Below are positions 60,526-64,000 of a stretch of DNA of 64,000 nucleotides, in pieces (position 1 is the first letter of the stretch; every line of letters begins with the position of its first letter). Below the pieces are notes generated by a model. That model ran no database searches. It was not told the origin of the DNA and was given only the letters and a program-made list of their open reading frames with translations. Origin of the DNA: Telmatospirillum sp. J64-1. GTDB lineage: Bacteria; Pseudomonadota; Alphaproteobacteria; Rhodospirillales; Magnetospirillaceae. The translations under genes and the position numbers were made by a program. The DNA lies in NCBI RefSeq assembly GCF_006980715.1, contig NZ_SBHN01000006.1:124001-188000 (forward strand), in the 5' to 3' direction.

Positions 60526-60885
60526 TCAGAGGAGACGGATCTTCGGAGGACGCTCGTTCAGACCAAGCGCCCGACCGGCGATGCTTGCATCAGGCGGCAG
60601 GACATAGATGGTTGGCGTGTATTGGTTTCCAGAACCACTGCTCGGTGATATGAGAAAGAGCGAAAAACCTGCACAAACCAGTTCACAGGTTCCCGCATCC
60701 ATATCTGCCGATCCGCAGTGTTTGCTGCTGCATGCAGGCTCGATGCCGGCTGCGGAGTTCATCATCTCGTTCACATGAACAGCTTGATCTGGCGTTATGC
60801 TCATGCGTACAGCGTGCGCGGAGAGCACCATCGTCATGACGGCGACCGCGACTATGGCAAGCATGGATACAACACGCGCAAACAT
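60526..60885 (-). CDS. small Cys-containing exported or membrane protein
   Basis: From ATG 60885 the product has 119 residues at most: a hydrophobic N-terminal helix (VVSMLAIVAVAVMTMVLSAHA), then EPACSSKHCGSADMDAGTCELVCAGFSLF with four cysteines, and an end RALGLNERPPKIRLL. It recalls the DUF2946/CopL type of short Cys proteins in copper loci, but the match is loose. The ribosome site is weak; a start 39 codons further up would overlap the divergent cytochrome gene. It lies 73 bp upstream of the oxidase gene on the same strand and may be co-transcribed. Confidence 0.55.
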   Translation of the reverse strand: MFARVVSMLAIVAVAVMTMVLSAHAVRMSITPDQAVHVNEMMNSAAGIEPACSSKHCGSADMDAGTCELVCAGFSLFLISPSSGSGNQYTPTIYVLPPDASIAGRALGLNERPPKIRLL

Positions 60886-60991
60886 ACTGGAAAGATAGGC
60901 GCTGCTTACCGGAATGTCTATTGCAGATGGCGTCGCACCTCTGGCAAGTCTTCTTGACTCTCTCGTGAGTTGCAATTCCTCGCTACTGAAC

Positions 60992-61462
60992 ATGCGTGCC
61001 ATGCGAAAGAAGCTCCAAATTACTTTCTGGTCAGGGTCGCTCCTCGGAGGTGCGATCGTGGCAACATTGGCTGGATGGCATTACGCCCGTTCCGGGTCCA
61101 CCGTTGCGGCATCAGCGGAGGTCGTCGAGCAGGGCCGACAAGTCTATGCGGATCAATGCGCGTCTTGCCACGGCGCGAATCTGGAAGGGCAGCCGGACTG
61201 GCGCTCGCCGCTTCCCTCTGGTCGGCTCCCCGCACCGCCGCACGACGAAAGCGGCCACACCTGGCACCATGCCGATGAGATGCTGTTCCGCATCGTCAAG
61301 GAGGGTACAGCGGCCATCGTCGGAGGGAGCTATGAGAGCGACATGCCTGGTTTTGCCGATGCCCTGAGCGACGGCGAGATCCGGGCTGTCCTCGCTTTTA
61401 TCAAGAGTACCTGGCCGGAACGAGAGCGCGGATATCAGGAGGAGGTTTCCCGCCGCCGCTGA
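60992..61462 (+). CDS. small c-type cytochrome
   Basis: Exported cytochrome of 156 residues (starts at 60992, or 61001 three codons later). A membrane anchor or signal at about 12-30, then a mono-heme domain with CASCHG binding motif (Cys-Ala-Ser-Cys-His), MPGF as the likely axial Met region and AVLAFIKSTWP end helix, a class I cytochrome c. In copper-island context it may take electrons from, or feed, the multicopper oxidase. It is the only plus-strand gene in this part of the cargo. Confidence 0.85.
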   Translation: MRAMRKKLQITFWSGSLLGGAIVATLAGWHYARSGSTVAASAEVVEQGRQVYADQCASCHGANLEGQPDWRSPLPSGRLPAPPHDESGHTWHHADEMLFRIVKEGTAAIVGGSYESDMPGFADALSDGEIRAVLAFIKSTWPERERGYQEEVSRRR

Positions 61463-61568
61463 GGTTCGGAGTCCCGCCTACGCGGGCAGTTGTTGACCTG
61501 CGAAGTCGGCATTGACCCGTCCCGTTTCCGGCTCATCCATCCTTGGGCCTCACTGAACGGATGATGTC

Positions 61569-61775
61569 TTAATGATGCCGCTGACATTTTTTCGGAGACA
61601 CAGGAAGTTCACCAATAGCCAGGTAAGCTCGAGACAACGGCTTGTGCGAAGCTGTGGCGCCGAGCCCTCGCGCATCAATCAGTTCAAGAGCCTGCAATAG
61701 CTTCTCGGCAACTTCCATGTCGCCGTCCGAGCACGCCCGTTTGAACAGGTGCAGGATTTCGCCGGCAAGCGTCAT
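61569..61775 (-). CDS. small helical protein after cueR
   Basis: Protein of 68 residues beginning MTLAGEILHLFKRACSDGDM, with EVAEKLLQALELIDARGLG and a basic end. It resembles a short TPR-like or helical hairpin protein and has no known family for me. GGAAG lies 8 bp before its ATG, inside the end of cueR, and the ATG is 3 bp from the cueR stop, so the two are translated together. Confidence 0.6.
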   Translation of the reverse strand: MTLAGEILHLFKRACSDGDMEVAEKLLQALELIDARGLGATASHKPLSRAYLAIGELPVSPKKCQRHH

Positions 61776-61777
61776 GG

Positions 61778-62293
61778 CTATTGCTTCCTGGCGCCGTGGC
61801 CGCTCAGTTTCGCCTTCGCCGAAACGACGGGCCTCGTGTGCTCGAACCTGTTCCCTGTCGCGCCCGAACGATCGCGGGTGCGCGTGGGGCTGGTTTCAGG
61901 ACCATCAGTCGCGGACAGTTCATCGATGATCGGGCAGTCCGGCCGGGCATTGCCCCGGCAGTTCTCGGCCAGATGCTTGAGCATCATGCTCATTTCCCTG
62001 AGTTCGCGCGCCTTCCGTTCAAGTTCTTCGACATGCTCGAGCGCCACGCGCTTGACGTCCGCGCTCGCCCGGCTCCGGTCTCGCCACAGGGCAAGCAATT
62101 CCGTCATTTTCTCGACCGAGAAACCGAGATCGCGCGCACGCCTGATAAAACGCAAAGTATGCACGTCCTTGTCGGAGTAATCCCGGTATCCGCTATCCGT
62201 TCGCGACGCTTCCGCGATCAATCCGATCGATTCGTAGTAGCGGATCATCTTCGCCGAGACGCCCGATGCCGCCGCTGCCTTTCCGATGTTCAT
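61778..62293 (-). CDS. cueR: CueR-type MerR-family copper regulator
   Basis: Metal-sensing activator of 171 residues: HTH (about 1-45, IGKAAAASGVSAKMIRYYESIGL), dimer helix, and the Cu(I) site Cys112 and Cys120 in CRGNARPDCPII, with Ser77 typical of +1-metal sensors; positions match E. coli CueR. A C-terminal extension of about 45 residues with no clear fold is added. It probably acts on the dyads at 58745-58763 and 55449-55467. Its own gene is 20 bp downstream of the reductase gene, so it may be part of that operon rather than having its own promoter. Confidence 0.92.
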   Translation of the reverse strand: MNIGKAAAASGVSAKMIRYYESIGLIAEASRTDSGYRDYSDKDVHTLRFIRRARDLGFSVEKMTELLALWRDRSRASADVKRVALEHVEELERKARELREMSMMLKHLAENCRGNARPDCPIIDELSATDGPETSPTRTRDRSGATGNRFEHTRPVVSAKAKLSGHGARKQ

Positions 62294-62313
62294 CGCTGGT
62301 TCCTTTCTTCGAT

Positions 62314-63330
62314 TTATGTAGGTGCTTCTTCGGGCGTAAAAAACACGTCCGCATGTATGTCCTCGCCGCGCAAGCCCAACTCGCGAAGCATGATGCCGGC
62401 AGCATCGATCATGGCAGGCAGTCCGGCCATATATGCCTTCCAGCCATCGAGGTCCTGCACGTCACTCACGATCGCATCCGTTACCAACCCAGTTCGGAAG
62501 TGATCGGATCGCCTCACTTCCGAAAGCACGGGTGTGAAAGTGAGGTTGTCGTAGGCGCTCGCCAGAAGACTGAAATGGTCGACGAGATAGAGATCGCGTT
62601 CCGTCCGCGCCCCGAAATAGAGATGGATCGGCTGTTGCAGGCCGCTTGCCAACGCCGTTTCGACAATCGACTTGATCGGCGCCAGTCCCGACCCGCCGGC
62701 AACCGCCAGAATTGGACCCGTATGCTGTTCGCGCAGAAACGAGCTGCCGAGCGGCCCGCGAACCGAAACCTCGTCACCGACCTTGAGCGACCTGGCGACG
62801 TGTTCGCTGGTCGCTCCGCCGGGGACATGCCTTATGTGAAATTCGAGGCAGGATCGACCCGGCTGGTTCGCCATCGAATAGTCGCGCGCCGGAACACCAT
62901 CGAACGTCAGCTGCGCATACTGGCCCGCCTTGAACGCGATGGCCTCTTCCGTTTCGACCTCCAGCCTGATCTGCCGGATGTCGTGGGTTGCGTCATCGAT
63001 CGCGACGACCCGCGTCCGATAGGTGCGGACGGGAAGATCAAGCTGTTCTTCCTCCTCATCGAGCCACGCGACGGTGCAATCCGTGAGCGGCTGCGCGCGG
63101 CATGCAAGGATCAATCCCTCAGCCCGCTCATCGTCCGTCAGGGAAAAGCGTGTATGCGGCAGAAGATCGACCTCGCCGCTGAGCAGTCGGGACTTGCACG
63201 AGCCGCAGCGGCCCGAACGGCATCCATGAGGATATGCGATCCCTTCTTCCAGCGCTCTCTCCAGAATGGTTCGGCCATCCGGCACGTCGATGATGCGCCC
63301 CGCCTGCCGAATTTCGATTTGTCTTGCCAT
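62314..63330 (-). CDS. 2Fe-2S/FAD/NAD(P)H oxidoreductase
   Basis: Electron-transfer flavoprotein of 338 residues. An N-terminal plant-type ferredoxin domain (about 1-90) has cluster cysteines in HGCRSGRCGSCKS plus one in ACRAQ. A ferredoxin-reductase FAD domain (about 98-200, RDYSMANQP) and an NAD domain (LAVAGGSGLAPIKSI) follow. It is the layout of phenol-hydroxylase or CDP-6-deoxyhexose reductase components. GGAG 6 bp before ATG 63330 supports the start. It lies between the glutaredoxin and cueR genes; a role in reducing copper or repairing oxidised thiols is inferred. Confidence 0.88.
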   Translation of the reverse strand: MARQIEIRQAGRIIDVPDGRTILERALEEGIAYPHGCRSGRCGSCKSRLLSGEVDLLPHTRFSLTDDERAEGLILACRAQPLTDCTVAWLDEEEEQLDLPVRTYRTRVVAIDDATHDIRQIRLEVETEEAIAFKAGQYAQLTFDGVPARDYSMANQPGRSCLEFHIRHVPGGATSEHVARSLKVGDEVSVRGPLGSSFLREQHTGPILAVAGGSGLAPIKSIVETALASGLQQPIHLYFGARTERDLYLVDHFSLLASAYDNLTFTPVLSEVRRSDHFRTGLVTDAIVSDVQDLDGWKAYMAGLPAMIDAAGIMLRELGLRGEDIHADVFFTPEEAPT

Positions 63331-63341
63331 GACGATCTCCC

Positions 63342-63605
63342 TCAAGCGGCACCCGATGACAGGGCTTCCGCCAGGCGAGGTTTCTGGTCGGCGAACGTTC
63401 CGTAAAAGACCTGTTCATTGATGATCGTGATCGGGGCAACGCGCACGCCGGTCCGCGCTTTCGCCTCTTCGGCGATCTGCGGATCCGACAGGTCCAGCTC
63501 TTCGAATGAGACGCCTTGATCAACAAGCCAGCGTTTGACCGCATGGCAATCGGGGCAGGTTGGCGTGGTATAAAGCACCACCGACGGAGTTTTCGTGTAG
63601 GTCAT
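63342..63605 (-). CDS. glutaredoxin-like protein
   Basis: Thiol redox protein of 87 residues, the glutaredoxin (NrdH/Grx) fold, active site CPDC at Cys17/Cys20, then a TVRVAPITI-type cis-Pro loop (GVRVAPITIIN). It stops 12 bp before the reductase start, so the two are translated together. Copper islands often include a glutaredoxin to protect thiols. It is downstream of a second Cu ATPase. Confidence 0.9.
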   Translation of the reverse strand: MTYTKTPSVVLYTTPTCPDCHAVKRWLVDQGVSFEELDLSDPQIAEEAKARTGVRVAPITIINEQVFYGTFADQKPRLAEALSSGAA

Positions 63606-63625
63606 CGCTTCATTTCTTTAGGTGT

Positions 63626-63651
63626 GGCGAGCCTGCCGGAGCAGGCTCGCC
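63626..63651 (-). terminator. 11-bp hairpin between the second ATPase and the glutaredoxin gene
   Basis: GGCGAGCCTGC (63626-63636) pairs perfectly with GCAGGCTCGCC (63641-63651) around a four-base loop. Without a T run it is more likely a processing or attenuating hairpin than a full stop. Confidence 0.55.
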
Positions 63652-63656
63652 TGTTC

Positions 63657-64000
63657 TCACTCCGCGGGCGCGAGTTCAGGCTGACGGGGCCGGACTGCAC
63701 CGATTTCCGCCTGCGCGGGCGCGCGGAAGGTCTTGAGCCTCAGCGCATTGCCGAGCACGAAGACGCTCGACAGGGCCATGGCGCCGGCGGCAAAGACCGG
63801 CGACAGCAGGATGCCGTAGGCCGGATAGAGCAGGCCAGCGGCAACGGGGACCAGAGCCGTGTTGTAGGCAAAGGCCCAGAACAGGTTCTGCCGGATGTTG
63901 CCGATCGTCGCCTTCGACAACGCGATCGCGTTCGGCACACCTTGCAGGCTGCCCGACATCAGCACCACATCGGCGGCCTCGATCGCGATGTCCGTACCGG
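63657..64000 (-). CDS. P1B-type Cu ATPase, C-terminal end (5' part outside window)
   Basis: The frame is open to base 64,000. The visible 113 residues begin [16 protein letters not shown], the end of the hinge region, then the last two helices with [15 protein letters not shown] and [19 protein letters not shown], and a charged Pro-rich tail. The pattern is the C-terminus of a Cu+ transporting P1B ATPase, similar but not identical to that at 56305-58698. It leads the operon with glutaredoxin, reductase and cueR, and is cut by the window edge. Confidence 0.88.
   Translation of the reverse strand, partial: GTDIAIEAADVVLMSGSLQGVPNAIALSKATIGNIRQNLFWAFAYNTALVPVAAGLLYPAYGILLSPVFAAGAMALSSVFVLGNALRLKTFRAPAQAEIGAVRPRQPELAPAE

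Overview
The window is high-GC DNA with alphaproteobacterial gene content: a DUF3126 gene, obgE-proB overlapping beside rpmA-rplU, a complete EIIA-HPr-EI/FruK/FruA fructose PTS, DctB-DctD, and a DUF4212/Na+ symporter/CBS-DUF294 set. A free-living Rhodospirillales bacterium close to Magnetospirillum is the best guess. This is an inference from gene style; there is no rRNA or other marker to fix it.

Bases 1 to about 36,790 look like ordinary chromosome. In order: the 5' part of dctA (minus) divergent from dctBD, with a sigma-54 promoter and two tandem 18-bp palindromes between them; a SleB-type cell-wall hydrolase and an extensin/M15-like lipoprotein; a 565-residue protein I do not recognise; arsR-arsC-acr3; DUF3126; an RhlE-type RNA helicase; fruBKA; tRNA-Arg(CCG); an HNH protein; a GAF/HisKA_2 kinase; a small secreted protein; a chemoreceptor; a nucleoside-recognition membrane protein; a second HNH protein; a siderophore-esterase-like hydrolase behind a Fur-box-like site; a 23-codon ORF with an extremely strong ribosome site; a baeRF protein with a small membrane protein; the DUF4212/symporter/CBS-DUF294 set; an EamA exporter; a Rho_N protein; proB-obgE, rpmA, rplU; and tRNA-Ser(CGA).

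From tRNA-Ser(CGA) to the right edge the DNA looks like an integrative and conjugative element (ICE). A large serine recombinase abuts the tRNA 3' end, and its last 44 codons run antisense through the tRNA into the chromosome. Then come small accessory genes, a full P-type mating-pair set (trbB-C-D-E-J-K-L-F-G-I), a DUF2442/DUF4160 pair, a ribbon-helix-helix protein, the coupling protein TraG, and an XRE regulator beside a perfect 33-bp palindrome. No relaxase or partition gene is present, so the element must continue past base 64,000.

Bases 53,000-64,000 are metal-resistance cargo, mainly for copper: a LysR regulator, a His-tailed NreB-like MFS exporter, DUF411 protein, a YHS-containing Cu+ ATPase, a fragment resembling a CDF exporter start, a Met-rich multicopper oxidase, a cytochrome c, a CueR regulator, a 2Fe-2S/FAD reductase, a glutaredoxin and the end of a second Cu ATPase. 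Two almost identical CueR-type promoters stand before the Cu ATPase and before a 43-codon ORF plus the MFS exporter, so the CueR at 62 kb probably controls both.
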